Source: CAZAPG01 sp964486935 (GTDB taxonomy: Bacteria; Chloroflexota; Anaerolineae; 4572-78; J111). Taken from it: 64,000 nt of DNA. Shown in pieces: positions 33,753-43,232 of this stretch. The stretch's first letter is position 1. Every line of letters begins with the position of its first letter. The notes beneath the pieces were generated by a model, which saw only the letters and a list, made by a program, of their open reading frames with translations, made no database searches and was not told where the DNA came from. Position numbers and translations under genes: made by a program. Location of the stretch: contig CAZAPG010000001.1 in the NCBI GenBank assembly GCA_964486935.1, positions 310,001 to 374,000 of the forward strand. Direction: 5' to 3'.

Positions 33753-36737
33753 TCATTTCGGCGCAACTTCAATTTCGCCCAGCCTGACCGCCCCGTTTGG
33801 CTGGCCTGCCGCCGGTAATCGCTGGCCGGATTCGGGCTGGTACAGGCCGGCCCACAGACTGTAGCTCCCCTCCGGCAGCGCCGGCAACTCGTGCTGGTCA
33901 ACAATTGTTTCGCCGCTGTCCCACAGGCTGGTGGGGTAGGCTCCGGCGGCGGGCGGGCTGTCGGCCTGAGCGGCCAGCTTGCCCTGCGCGTCGAGAAAAT
34001 GGACAAAGACTGTGTAATCGGCCTGAAGCCGGGCGTTGACCTGCCAGAACAAGGTGAGTTTTGAGTTGAGAATTGGCCGATTTTGTGTGTCTGCGAGGGT
34101 GTAGCCAAGCAAGGTGATTTCACCATTGGGGCCAAATGATTGATTCAGGTTGACCTGCGGGCGGGGCGTGCCGGTGGTGACGCCCGGCGGCGGGCCGCCC
34201 ACTTTAATAGGGCCTAGTTTTACGCTGTTGCGCTCGATGGGCTGGCCGTTTTCAACCAGCGGCAGGGAAAAAGAAGGTTGTTCTGCCGGATACAGGCCGA
34301 CATCCAGCCAGTAGATGCCGGCCGGGGCGTTGGCGTCTACCGTTACCGGGTAGGAGTCTGACACAATTTCGCCGGGAACCCACAGCAGGGTGGTGTAGTA
34401 GTTTTGGGGCGTCCGGTCATCGCCGCCCCGCTGAACGTTGCGGGCGTCGAGCAGATGGTTGAAAACGACGAGGCTGTGGCCCATCGTTTGGTTGGCCTGC
34501 CAATGCAGCGTTACCGCAAAACGCTGGCCCGGCTCAACCCGATTTTGGGGTAACTCGTAGCCCAGCAGAGTGATTTGATTGCCAAAATTGGCGTGCAGCG
34601 GATGCGGCAGCGGCGGCGGGTCGAACCGGCGCGGGCGGTTGGCGATGGGAATTGTAAATTGCGAATTGCGAGTTGCGAATTGATATTGGCCGCCGGGCCA
34701 GTTAGCGGCCACAATGAAGTTAGCGATGAGGCCGCCGGGGCCGGAGATGGTTTGAACCGGCTCGAAAATTTGGCCGGTGGGCGCAATGAGTTGGGGTGGG
34801 GCGGCGTCTGGCAACACAAGGCCGACGGTGCTGCGGTAGCTGAAAGGGGCCTCGGCAGGCAGGCCATCAGCGCGCAGGCGGGGGGGAGAGATGGGTAGAT
34901 TGGGCGACGGGGGGAGGATCAGCCGGGCGGCCAGCGTGAGCGGTGCGGCGGCGGGCTGGCCGGCGGGGTCGAGCAGGCTCAGATTGAGCGTGGCGACGCT
35001 CTGCGGTAGATTGGGCAGCAGCGGCACGGGGATGGCGTCGCGCACAATGTCGCCCTCGTCCCAGGCGCGGGTGGGGTAACGTCCGCCGACCGGCTGGCCA
35101 ATCCAGCCGCCAAGGGGTTGGGCCGACTCATCAACAAGAGTCAACTTTATCAAATAATCTGCCGGTGGAACGGCCTCGGCCCGCCAGACCAGGGTGATGG
35201 GCAATATGCCGTTGGCCGGTTGCCCCACGTTGTAGCCCAACAGAGTCAGGCTATCGACCAGCCGGGCGTTCAGCGGATTTTCAACGGCGGCGGCATCGGC
35301 GGTGGTGCGCAGGGGGATGGGCGGCGGGTAGGCGGCGCGGATAAGGCTGAGGCCGTAAAGGCTCAACAGGGGGAGAATGAGGAGAGGGATGAGAGAGGTG
35401 AGGCGTGAGGCGCGAAATTTTTCGCCTGCCACTTTTGCAAACCCTGACACGCCCCAAACCAGCAGCAGCGAGATAACAGGCAGGGCGGGAAAGAGATGCC
35501 GGCCCTGGGCAGTTTCAACGATGCTTCCGCTGAGGAGAAAGCGCAGCAAAGGGAGGGGAAGAAAGAGAAGGGGGGTCAGGAGGAGTAGGGAGTAGGGGGA
35601 GGGATGGGTTGTGTGTTGGGTGGTACGCAGGGTGTAGATGAGCGAGCCGGCGGCGATTACGCAAAAAAGAAACAACAGCCAGTAAACCCAGGCCGGGAAC
35701 TCGATGGTGCTGCCGCCGCCGAAAAGCCCCCAGAAAGATTGAAAGAAGGTGGCAGCCCACTCCAGCCAGCCGGCAGGTGGGGGCAGGCTGATTGAGCCGC
35801 TGCCGGCGGCCAGTTGCCGCAGCGAGGCGTCGGCTGTACCGGCGCTCAATGCCGCCAGCGAACCATTCACCCAGCCCAGCGAGTCGGCCTGGTTAAAATT
35901 GCGCCAGATGAAGACGAACCACCAGCCGCCGGTCAGCAATGCGCCGGCCAGCACGGCCAGCAGGTTGGCAACCAACTGCGGCCACGTTCTGGCGTGGCGG
36001 CGGGTCAGCCAGATTGCGCCCGCAAAAACAACCAGGCCCAGCGGCAGGGCGTTGTATTTGGTCACGGTGGCCAGCCCCAGCAGCGCGCCGGGTAGAAAAA
36101 AATGCCGCCACTTCAACGGAGTAGTCTTTTGCGGGTAGCGAGCCAGTATTAGCAAAATCAGGCCGGACAGGGCGATGAGCAGGTTGTCATCTTGCAGAAC
36201 GCCGCCGATGAAAAGTACCTGGGGTAAAAAGGCGTGCAGGGCCGCCGCGCCAACGGCCAATCGACGATTGCCGGTCAGTTGCCAGGCGAAAAGGTAGGTC
36301 AAGGTAACGGCGGCGGCGGCCAGAGCTACGGAGATAAAACGGCCCAGATGCCAGGCCAGGGTCAGGCCGCGCCAGGGCCAGTTTTCATCCCAGGTGTGAA
36401 TGAAGGAGGCGATGGTTTGCCCGTTGGTGGGGATAAGCCGGCGCGGCGTGTCGCCTACGGATTTGAGCCGGGTGGGGGGCGCGTTGCCCACTATTTTTAA
36501 CGGGAGCGCGACCAGCAGGTGGTAGAGCGGCGGCCAGGTTGAGCGATAACCCGCCTCGCGGCGCTCCGGCAGGCTGGCGGGCAGCCGGCCATTTTTGGCA
36601 ATAAATTGAGCGTAGCTGAGGTGGGCCGGTTCGTCGGGGGCTTCGCCCAGGGGCGTCAGGCTGGCAAAAGCAGTAGCCAGGGCCAGATGCAGCATAAGGA
36701 TGAGCAAAAACGGGCGGTGGGTTTTGAGGACCGGCAT
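33753..36737 (-). CDS. GT-C glycosyltransferase (GT39/83-like) with three C-terminal beta modules
   Basis: Large membrane glycosyltransferase of about 994 residues. The acidic motif PDEPAHLSYAQFIA follows the first membrane segment, as in dolichyl- or undecaprenyl-phosphate sugar transferases, and about nine to eleven further segments follow. From about residue 500 three copies of an extracytoplasmic module occur: LLGYN...LVWRAEAVPPADYLI, LLGYELPQN...HWQANQ and LLGYTLAD...FWQVNARLQADYTVFVHF. Each ends with a YPTxxW-type and a G-x-Y-x-L-x-x-G-L-Y-like strand. Start: ATG 36737, just after the previous stop; a TTG at 36743 is possible. It is the last gene of a long minus-strand block. The sugar and acceptor are unknown. 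Confidence 0.8.
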   Translation of the reverse strand: MPVLKTHRPFLLILMLHLALATAFASLTPLGEAPDEPAHLSYAQFIAKNGRLPASLPERREAGYRSTWPPLYHLLVALPLKIVGNAPPTRLKSVGDTPRRLIPTNGQTIASFIHTWDENWPWRGLTLAWHLGRFISVALAAAAVTLTYLFAWQLTGNRRLAVGAAALHAFLPQVLFIGGVLQDDNLLIALSGLILLILARYPQKTTPLKWRHFFLPGALLGLATVTKYNALPLGLVVFAGAIWLTRRHARTWPQLVANLLAVLAGALLTGGWWFVFIWRNFNQADSLGWVNGSLAALSAGTADASLRQLAAGSGSISLPPPAGWLEWAATFFQSFWGLFGGGSTIEFPAWVYWLLFLFCVIAAGSLIYTLRTTQHTTHPSPYSLLLLTPLLFLPLPLLRFLLSGSIVETAQGRHLFPALPVISLLLVWGVSGFAKVAGEKFRASRLTSLIPLLILPLLSLYGLSLIRAAYPPPIPLRTTADAAAVENPLNARLVDSLTLLGYNVGQPANGILPITLVWRAEAVPPADYLIKLTLVDESAQPLGGWIGQPVGGRYPTRAWDEGDIVRDAIPVPLLPNLPQSVATLNLSLLDPAGQPAAAPLTLAARLILPPSPNLPISPPRLRADGLPAEAPFSYRSTVGLVLPDAAPPQLIAPTGQIFEPVQTISGPGGLIANFIVAANWPGGQYQFATRNSQFTIPIANRPRRFDPPPLPHPLHANFGNQITLLGYELPQNRVEPGQRFAVTLHWQANQTMGHSLVVFNHLLDARNVQRGGDDRTPQNYYTTLLWVPGEIVSDSYPVTVDANAPAGIYWLDVGLYPAEQPSFSLPLVENGQPIERNSVKLGPIKVGGPPPGVTTGTPRPQVNLNQSFGPNGEITLLGYTLADTQNRPILNSKLTLFWQVNARLQADYTVFVHFLDAQGKLAAQADSPPAAGAYPTSLWDSGETIVDQHELPALPEGSYSLWAGLYQPESGQRLPAAGQPNGAVRLGEIEVAPK
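34649..34682. repeat. GAATTGTAAATTGCGAATTGCG in-gene repeat
   Basis: A short AATTGC-type tandem repeat encodes the peptide FATRNSQFTI in the glycosyltransferase, between two beta modules. The same repeat type encodes LHNSQFTI at 52828-52855. Confidence 0.6.
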
Positions 36738-36739
36738 GT

Positions 36740-38785
36740 TCAATTTTCTGCGCTCGCGGGGGTTTCAACCCGGATGATGACATTCAAAATCAGGTGGTCG
36801 GCTACCGGCTGCCCGGCATTATCCAGCAAGGGGACGCGCTCCAGCGTGTCGGCCTGATACCAGCCGACGCGCAGCCGGTGGTCGCCGGGAGGCGCGCCGG
36901 GCGGAACCGTGAGGGTGTATTTGTCGGTTATTTTTTCGCCGGGCGACCATTGGGTGGTGGGATAGCTGCCCCACACGGGCTGGTTATCCTGCCCGGCGCG
37001 ATTGAAGCCGTCGGCGGCGATGAGATGGGTGAAGACGGTGTAGGGCGTGTGGGTAGGCGCGCCGGTCTGCCAGTAGAGCGAGAGCGTAAACGCCTCTTCC
37101 GGGATCAAGATCAGCGCCGGCGTGTCGCCGGAAGTGTCGAGCCGCGACCGGCCCTGCTCATCGAGGATTTGAAAGCCGCGCAGGCGCAGCCCGTGGGCAA
37201 AATTGGCGCGTTGTTGGATCATACCGGCTTCCAGGGCGGGCGGGCTGAGATAAAGGTTGAGATGGTAGCCGGGAAAGAAAATCTGGTCGACCCGGTCGGC
37301 GTGGCGGTCAAGCCAGTTGAGCACGTCGCCCTGCTCGTCAAAGCCCTGGTTGAGCAGCGGCAAAAACCAGATGCGGCGGTAGGCGCCGGCAATCTGTTCG
37401 GTTTGCTCCAGGCGGTAGGCGGTTGAGCGGTCGCGCTCGACCGGCGCCACGTAAAAGGGGAGTCCGTTGGGGCTGTAGTAGCTAACCGAGGCTTCGGGAA
37501 AGTTGGTCAGCATCACGTCGCCGGGCTGCATTTTGCGCGCCACGTAATTGTGATACAAATGCCAGGGTGGAGCCTTGGCGTAGGCCGGGTCGGCAAAGTA
37601 GTTGGCCAGGGCCACAGCGTTGGCGGTGAGCAGGAGGGCCAGCAGGAGCAGAGCGGTGAGGCGTAAAACGTAGTACGTAGCGCGTAGCGCGTAGCGCGCC
37701 TGGTTGACACCTGAAACCCGAAACCCGCCTGTCCTCGCCAGGGGGAAACCCGAAACTTTTCCCCACAGCGTTAAAAAGCCGATAGCCAGCAGCAGTTCAA
37801 AGGCGGGTTGTCCTTGAATCAGAAATCGCTCTTTGAAAAAGGGGCGGTTGATAGACAGGGCAATGACGCCCAGCACGGGGACGGCAAAAAAAAGGGTCCA
37901 GAAGACGCCGGAGGTGATATTGTGCCGCAGCAGCGTGATTGCGCCGATAATCCAGAGGGGGGCCAGCGCCAGGCTAACCCACAGGCCCCACGAGTCGCCA
38001 ATAGTGAAGCCGGTTAGCAGCGAGGCTGATGCCTGCCGCAGTAATTCCGGGGTGGCAATGGTTTCGATGCCGCCGGCGGCCTGCCCTACAAAATTGTAGG
38101 CCAGTTGCAGGCCGGGAATCATCAGCAGGGCGATGATGATTTGCGAGGCCAGCCACGGCCATTTTTGAGGCCAGAATTTTTTGGCGTTGACCAGCGCAAA
38201 TAACCCCTGAAAAGCTATCAGAAAAACCGTGTAGTAGTGGATGTAAAAACAGGCCAGGGTGGTCAGAATGTACAGAGGCCAGGGGGATTGAATGGCGAGT
38301 TTTGAAGTTTGAGTTTTGGATTGCAGCGCCCGCCACAGCGCCCACGAGGAGAGAAGTCCCAACAGAGTGAAAAAAGGGTAGGAGCGGACATCCTGGGCCA
38401 GCCAGATTTGCAGCGGGTTGACTGCCAGCAGCGCTGCCGCCAGCAGGCCGGCGCCGGCGCGTTGCAAGGTGAGCCGGGCCAGCCGGTGCAGCGCGGCCAC
38501 CGCCAGCAGGCTGGCCGACGCGCCGGCAAAGCGCATTGCCCAGGCGCTCTCGCCAAAAAGACGCTGCCAGGGATTGAGCATCAGATAATAAAGCGGCGGG
38601 TGCGGGTCGGTAACGCGGGAGTGCTCCCACAACTGCGATACGGGCAGGGCAGCGTACAGCACCGTGGCCGCCTCGTCGCCGCGCAGCGATTGCTCATCCA
38701 GCCGGTAGGCGCGCAGCCCGAAGGCCAGCAGCAGTAGCAGCAATATTAGCAGGCGCGAAATTGGCGAGGAAAATGTTAATTTCAA
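36740..38785 (-). CDS. GT-C glycosyltransferase (GT39/GT83-like) with one C-terminal module
   Basis: A 681-residue membrane protein. YRLDEQSLRGDEAATVLYA carries the acidic pair, and the second conserved motif is DPHPPLYYLMLNPWQ, matching GT39/GT83 enzymes. About ten membrane segments follow. The tail has one beta module (FTLSLYWQTGAPT, PYTVFTHLIAADG, YPTTQWSPGE, GDHRLRVGWYQ). The start is probably TTG 38785 (MKLTFSSPISRLL) behind CAGGTC. The gene tail is 2 bp from the start of the next glycosyltransferase, consistent with one operon. A degenerate repeat at 37655-37757 encodes GFRVSGVNQARYALRATYYV in a loop between membrane segments. Confidence 0.8.
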   Translation of the reverse strand: MKLTFSSPISRLLILLLLLLAFGLRAYRLDEQSLRGDEAATVLYAALPVSQLWEHSRVTDPHPPLYYLMLNPWQRLFGESAWAMRFAGASASLLAVAALHRLARLTLQRAGAGLLAAALLAVNPLQIWLAQDVRSYPFFTLLGLLSSWALWRALQSKTQTSKLAIQSPWPLYILTTLACFYIHYYTVFLIAFQGLFALVNAKKFWPQKWPWLASQIIIALLMIPGLQLAYNFVGQAAGGIETIATPELLRQASASLLTGFTIGDSWGLWVSLALAPLWIIGAITLLRHNITSGVFWTLFFAVPVLGVIALSINRPFFKERFLIQGQPAFELLLAIGFLTLWGKVSGFPLARTGGFRVSGVNQARYALRATYYVLRLTALLLLALLLTANAVALANYFADPAYAKAPPWHLYHNYVARKMQPGDVMLTNFPEASVSYYSPNGLPFYVAPVERDRSTAYRLEQTEQIAGAYRRIWFLPLLNQGFDEQGDVLNWLDRHADRVDQIFFPGYHLNLYLSPPALEAGMIQQRANFAHGLRLRGFQILDEQGRSRLDTSGDTPALILIPEEAFTLSLYWQTGAPTHTPYTVFTHLIAADGFNRAGQDNQPVWGSYPTTQWSPGEKITDKYTLTVPPGAPPGDHRLRVGWYQADTLERVPLLDNAGQPVADHLILNVIIRVETPASAEN
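37655..37757. repeat. In-gene TACGTAG/GCGTAG and CTGAAACCCGAAACCC repeat
   Basis: Blocks of CGTAGTACGTAGCGCGTAG followed by ACCTGAAACCCGAAACCCG lie in frame in the glycosyltransferase and give RYALRATYYV plus the VSGVNQ stretch. It matches the vocabulary of the intergenic repeat at 48240-48320. Confidence 0.65.
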
Positions 38786-38824
38786 TGGTGATGACCTGTC
38801 AAGAAAAATACCATTCGTAACAAC

Positions 38825-41545
38825 TCAATTCTGAATGGTAATTGAAGCGGGCAAATCGACAAAATCCTGGCCGGAGTTTTTGAGGGGCAGCCGCCGTCCG
38901 GTTTCCGGCTGGTACAGGCCGACCCGCAGCGTGTACCGGCCGGGGGCTAAATCGGGCGGCAGGGGGAGGTCATAAGCATCAAGCACAACTTCTCCGGCAT
39001 CCCACCAGAAAGTTGGATAGCGCCCCTGCATGGGGATATTGTCCTGCTGCGCCTTCAGGTTGCCCTGGCTGTCAAGCAGGTGATTAAACACGGTGTAATT
39101 TTCGGTAATGGGGGCTACGGCTTGCCAGTAAAGGGTGTAAGTTAAATTTTGACCGGGCTGCAAGCTTTTCCCGGCGTCAAAATCGAGGCCAATCAGGGCG
39201 ATGCTATCGCCAAATTGATAGTTGGCGAGCGGCAGTTGGGCAGGAGCCGGTGGCTGGCGCCGGACACGGAGTTTGCCCAGAATCAGGCTGTCTCCGGTAG
39301 ACTGGTCTGGCGGGGCGGCTTCGCCGGCAACCGGCAGGCGCTGTTGGGAGGTGGCCTGGTAAAGCCCCACTTCAAAACGATAAACCCCTTCGGGCGCGTC
39401 GGGAGGAAGCGTAAAATCGTGCGGGTCGGGTACGGTTAAGCCTGCCGGCCAGCGGTGGGCGTCAAACAGAGTGCCGCTCAGACTGGCGTTGACCTGTCCA
39501 TAGCGCCGGTTTTGGGCGATATGAAAGAGATGAATAAACAGGTTATAATCGCCATCAACGGGCTGGAGCGCCTGCCAGTTCAGGGTGAGCGTAGCGGTTT
39601 GGCCGGGTTTGAGGGTGGCCGGCTCAAGCTGGTAGCCGGTTAGCTGAATGATTTCATTAAAATTGGCCCCGACAGCCCGGCTGGCCGTGGTTGGTTTTTG
39701 GGCGGAATCGTCTGGCGCAAGAAAGGGCAAAAAGGGCGATAGGGGATAGACGCGCGCGATGAGTTCCTGTTCGCTATCGAGCACCGGGGTTAGCGGCGCG
39801 GTCTTTGCCGTATAATCTGACAGGGCCTGAAGTTGAGCAGGGGTTAAGGGCGGCAATAGATAGGCGGTTCCGCGGCCATCGGCCGCCGGAGCCAGCAGCA
39901 CAAAAGTTGCCTCGGCGGTTGATTTGGGCGGCAACAGATAAACGGCCGGCCGGTTTGACGACAGCAGTGCGCGGAGCGTGTCGGCTTTGAGATTGGTCAG
40001 CGTGGGGTAACGAGCCTGCAATAGAAAATGAACCACGTTTTCAGCATAAAACATCATGGGGGTCAAAGTTAATTGCCCGGTTTGACGGTTAAGATAACGG
40101 GCCATATAGGCCGGATGGTCGCTAAAATTATTAAAGCGGTTAGCCCAGATGCCAAAGTAATGATAAACGGTGGTTCCTCCGCCAACCAGCAGCAGCAGCC
40201 AGAACATAGCCGCTGAATGGATAAAGTAACCCGCCAGCGAGCGATAGCTTGCCTGGCGCAGCCCTCGATGCAGCGCCCCGGCCAGCCCGGCCAACCCCAC
40301 CGCCGAAATCAGAAACAGCGCTGGCCAGGCCACAATCCCCCGGAGCAGGGTGGTTTGCCCCGACCAATCCTGGACTGAAAGCAGCACCGGGGCCATGCCG
40401 GCCCCCCACCACAGCAGCAAAAACAGCGCCGCCGGCTCCTTGAGCCGGTACAGGCAAATTGCCAGGCCGAGCAAAAATCCAAGCGCGGAGATAAAATTAA
40501 GGGCGGGCCAGGTTTGCAGCCAGGTTCCGGCCGCAAAGTGGATTTGCACCAGCGCCGACAGATTGGCCAGGAAAGATTGCAGCGGGTTCGCTGTGGCAAA
40601 AATCCACAGGGTTTGGGTGCGGCTGCCGATAGCCTGGGGATTTTGCTGAAAGTAAAGCAACAAAGGTATGGCCGTGAGCCAGGCAGTGAGGCTAAAAAGC
40701 AAAAAGCCGGCCACTCTCTGCCGCCGGTTTGAGCGGTCTCTGCTGAGCAGGTCTATGGCGGCAAAAATGGTCAGGAGCAGCGGCAATAGCCGGGCCGCCA
40801 GGTAGGTGTATAGCGACAGCCCCAGCAAAAATCCGGCCATAACCAACCAGAGATGGCCAGACCACGTTGGCAAGGTTGCCCGGCCGGCGGTTGGACGATA
40901 CCAGCCTCGCCAGAAACACCAGACCAGGCCAAGCAGCAGGGGCGGCAGCAGAATGGCCCGCAATCCCAGGCGGCTAAAATAAATGTGCCAATATGATACA
41001 GCCAGGCTGGTTGCGGCCAGTAACCCCGTGACGCTGGCCGGCGAAAACCCGGCTTTTTTTGATAAGAGCGCATCCAGTTGCAAAGCTGCCCCGGTGCGGT
41101 ACAAAAGCGGCACGGTTAGCGTTCCAAGCAAAACCGAAACAAAACGGAGCGAGAAAAAAGAGAGGCCATAAAATTTCAGGGCCAACCCCTGCCCGTAAAA
41201 AAAAAGGGTTTCCCGGCCAAAATTGTTTTGTAGAAAGGGGGTCAACCGGCCCAGTTGGATTAGTTGTAAGGCATCCAGGCCGTTGGTGGCTTCATCCAGG
41301 CTTAGAGACAAGGGGAGGTTGTTTAATTTTATCACGCGCAGCGCAAAGGCCACCCCGATAATCAAAATAAGACAGAATACAGGGGAGCCGGATAAAGAAA
41401 AGTGCGGGAGAATAGAAGAGGGGTGCGTCTCCGGCGCCGGTTGTGATGGAGGGTTAAGCCGGGGCACCCAGGTTGTTCTCAACCAATATTTCGGCCAGCT
41501 TTCTGTAGGCTTTGGCCCCTTTGTGTTTGGCCGAATATTCCACAA
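38825..41545 (-). CDS. GT-C glycosyltransferase with two C-terminal modules; start unresolved
   Basis: A membrane protein of up to 906 residues. After a first hydrophobic segment the acidic pair is Asp84-Glu85 in LSLDEATNGLDALQL, followed by NNFGRETLFFYGQ. The pattern is that of GT39-like proteins of unknown sugar specificity. Two beta modules end the protein: LTGYQLEPATLKPGQ...LNWQALQPVDGDYNLF and LIGLDFDAGKSLQPGQ...LYWQAV. The annotated TTG start at 41545 lies 92 bp inside the ParA gene, with no Shine-Dalgarno, so the true start is probably between about 41365 and 41460. No ATG exists there, so a rare start codon or coupling to ParA is likely. Confidence 0.75.
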   Translation of the reverse strand: MWNIRPNTKGPKPTESWPKYWLRTTWVPRLNPPSQPAPETHPSSILPHFSLSGSPVFCLILIIGVAFALRVIKLNNLPLSLSLDEATNGLDALQLIQLGRLTPFLQNNFGRETLFFYGQGLALKFYGLSFFSLRFVSVLLGTLTVPLLYRTGAALQLDALLSKKAGFSPASVTGLLAATSLAVSYWHIYFSRLGLRAILLPPLLLGLVWCFWRGWYRPTAGRATLPTWSGHLWLVMAGFLLGLSLYTYLAARLLPLLLTIFAAIDLLSRDRSNRRQRVAGFLLFSLTAWLTAIPLLLYFQQNPQAIGSRTQTLWIFATANPLQSFLANLSALVQIHFAAGTWLQTWPALNFISALGFLLGLAICLYRLKEPAALFLLLWWGAGMAPVLLSVQDWSGQTTLLRGIVAWPALFLISAVGLAGLAGALHRGLRQASYRSLAGYFIHSAAMFWLLLLVGGGTTVYHYFGIWANRFNNFSDHPAYMARYLNRQTGQLTLTPMMFYAENVVHFLLQARYPTLTNLKADTLRALLSSNRPAVYLLPPKSTAEATFVLLAPAADGRGTAYLLPPLTPAQLQALSDYTAKTAPLTPVLDSEQELIARVYPLSPFLPFLAPDDSAQKPTTASRAVGANFNEIIQLTGYQLEPATLKPGQTATLTLNWQALQPVDGDYNLFIHLFHIAQNRRYGQVNASLSGTLFDAHRWPAGLTVPDPHDFTLPPDAPEGVYRFEVGLYQATSQQRLPVAGEAAPPDQSTGDSLILGKLRVRRQPPAPAQLPLANYQFGDSIALIGLDFDAGKSLQPGQNLTYTLYWQAVAPITENYTVFNHLLDSQGNLKAQQDNIPMQGRYPTFWWDAGEVVLDAYDLPLPPDLAPGRYTLRVGLYQPETGRRLPLKNSGQDFVDLPASITIQN

Positions 41546-42230
41546 TAGACTTGTTGGCTACGGACGCCTCGGCAAAACGAATACTTTTGTAGATAACAAT
41601 CTCAAACACTTTGTCGCCATAGAGGGAGCGCAGTTCATCCAGCACTTCGCGGGAGTGGATGGTGCCGGTGGTGTACATAGTTGCCAAAATGCCAATCAGT
41701 TCTAATTTGGGGTTGATGCGTTCCTGGGTGCGTTTGATACTGTCGAGCAGCATTTCAATAACGCGGATGGCGAAAAACTCGCACTGCATGGGCACAATCA
41801 CGCCCTGGCTGGCGCTGAGGGCATTAACGGTGAGCAGGCTCAGGCTGGGGGGGCAGTCGATTAAAATGTAGTCGTACCAGTTGCCCAATGATTCCAGCGC
41901 CCGGCGCAGCACCAGCTCTCGCCGAATTTCCGGGATGAGTTCGATTTCGGCGGCGGCCAGGTCGTTGTCGGCCGGCATTGCGTCCAGGTAGGCTTGCACC
42001 GGATAGATAGCCTGATTAACGGGCAGGTTTTCGTTCATCATCACGTCGTAGGTGGTGTGCTCTAGCTGGTTGGGTTTAAGGCCCAGCCCCGCCGAAAGCG
42101 CGCCCTGCGGGTCTAAATCTATCAGCAGCACCTTTCTTTTCATTTGGGCCAGCGCCACACCCAAATTGACCACGGTTGTGGTTTTACCGACCCCACCCTT
42201 TTGATTGGCAACAGAGATAATTTTGGTCAT
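41454..42230 (-). CDS. ParA/Soj-family ATPase, first of two tandem copies
   Basis: A 258-residue deviant-Walker ATPase: IISVANQKGGVGKTTTVVNLG at residues about 4-23 with the signature Lys, LIDLDPQGALSAGLG and the DCPPSLSLLTVNAL Walker B region. Soj/ParA proteins position chromosomes or protein cargo, normally with ParB. No parB, CTP-binding protein or centromere-like array is adjacent. It is in tandem with another ParA (21-bp gap, same strand) and both lie within the glycosyltransferase run, so the cargo may be a membrane or envelope assembly. The likely promoter (43186-43214) serves both. Confidence 0.85.
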   Translation of the reverse strand: MTKIISVANQKGGVGKTTTVVNLGVALAQMKRKVLLIDLDPQGALSAGLGLKPNQLEHTTYDVMMNENLPVNQAIYPVQAYLDAMPADNDLAAAEIELIPEIRRELVLRRALESLGNWYDYILIDCPPSLSLLTVNALSASQGVIVPMQCEFFAIRVIEMLLDSIKRTQERINPKLELIGILATMYTTGTIHSREVLDELRSLYGDKVFEIVIYKSIRFAEASVANKSIVEYSAKHKGAKAYRKLAEILVENNLGAPA

Positions 42231-42251
42231 TGATTCACCCTCGATTTCCGG

Positions 42252-43031
42252 CTACGTTGCCGGGTTTGGCTTGGTATTGCTGGTTTGCAATGGGGCTAAA
42301 TTTTCAACCGTTTTAGCCAGCCGGCTGTAATCTTGCGCGCCCCGGCTGCGAGGCGCGTATTCAAAAATGGTTTGCCCCTGCCCCGGCGCTTCCGAGAGCA
42401 GCGTATCTACCCAAATGGGTTCGGTTACGCGAGAGCCTAAATCCTTGAGCAGTTTGACCACCTGTTTGCTGATTCGGCGGCGCGGGTCGTACATGGTCGG
42501 GATAAAAAGTCTGATAATTGCGCCCCGGCCCATGGTGCGGACAATGCTTTGCAAATAGCTCTTAAATTGCTCTGCGCCGGTTACGGCCAAACTTTCCATT
42601 GAAACGGGAATGAACACTTCGTCAACGTAAATAACCGAGTTGATAGTTAAGAGTGAGAGTGAAGGCGCGCAATCGACCAGTTGATAATCGTAGTCGGTTA
42701 GTTCGGCAAATAGCTCCTCAAAAATTTCTTCGCGGGCCATTTCCAGCACCATGCGCTGTTGGGCTTTAAACAGCGCCAGGCTGCTGGGCAACAAATCTAA
42801 ATTATTTCTGGCTTTAAGGATACACTCTCTGGCCGTTGCCTTACGTACCAGCACGTCGGCCAATGTTTTTTGGTATTCGGTTATTCCCAGTGATACGGCA
42901 AGATTAGCCTGGGTATCGGTATCAATTAGCAGCACCCGGTGTCCGCGCAGGGCCAGGGCCGCGCCAAGATTAACACACGTGGTGGTTTTGCCTATACCGC
43001 CCTTAAAACCCACAATTGCTATTTTGCGCAT
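42252..43031 (-). CDS. ParA/MinD-family ATPase, second tandem copy
   Basis: A 259-residue deviant-Walker ATPase: IAIVGFKGGIGKTTTCVNLGAA with the signature lysine, VLLIDTDTQANLAVSLG and LVDCAPSLSLLTIN. It diverges from the neighbouring copy, mainly in the C-terminal half. It is first in a two-gene unit with a good promoter (TTGACC-N17-TATACT) at 43186-43214, and its ATG follows CAAGGAAACC. Two different ParA-type ATPases expressed together suggest work on different targets or a heteromeric system, but nothing here shows which. Confidence 0.83.
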   Translation of the reverse strand: MRKIAIVGFKGGIGKTTTCVNLGAALALRGHRVLLIDTDTQANLAVSLGITEYQKTLADVLVRKATARECILKARNNLDLLPSSLALFKAQQRMVLEMAREEIFEELFAELTDYDYQLVDCAPSLSLLTINSVIYVDEVFIPVSMESLAVTGAEQFKSYLQSIVRTMGRGAIIRLFIPTMYDPRRRISKQVVKLLKDLGSRVTEPIWVDTLLSEAPGQGQTIFEYAPRSRGAQDYSRLAKTVENLAPLQTSNTKPNPAT

Positions 43032-43185
43032 AAAGGTTTCCTTGTTTATCTCCCGGGTGTGGTTTTTCTATATGGAGTTTGAGGTGACAGGGAGAAAAGC
43101 GCAGCAACAACCCTTTAATCATTAGATATGGGCAGAGGAATAAAAGGCTTAACAGTTGCATTTGATAAGGTACAACGACGTTTTT

Positions 43186-43214
43186 AGTATATCCTGACTC
43201 TTTTTTATGGTCAA
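43186..43214 (-). promoter_or_regulatory. Candidate promoter of the tandem ParA genes
   Basis: On the minus strand TTGACC (43209-43214) and TATACT (43186-43191) are separated by exactly 17 bp, about 155 bp upstream of the second ParA start. Confidence 0.6.
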
Positions 43215-43232
43215 GTAAAATTTTGCCGTATT

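Noticed and set aside
41454..43031. Reading the ParA pair as a plasmid or integrated-element partition system
   Set aside because: No ParB, no parS-like array, no integrase and no compositional break; the surroundings are chromosomal-type envelope genes.
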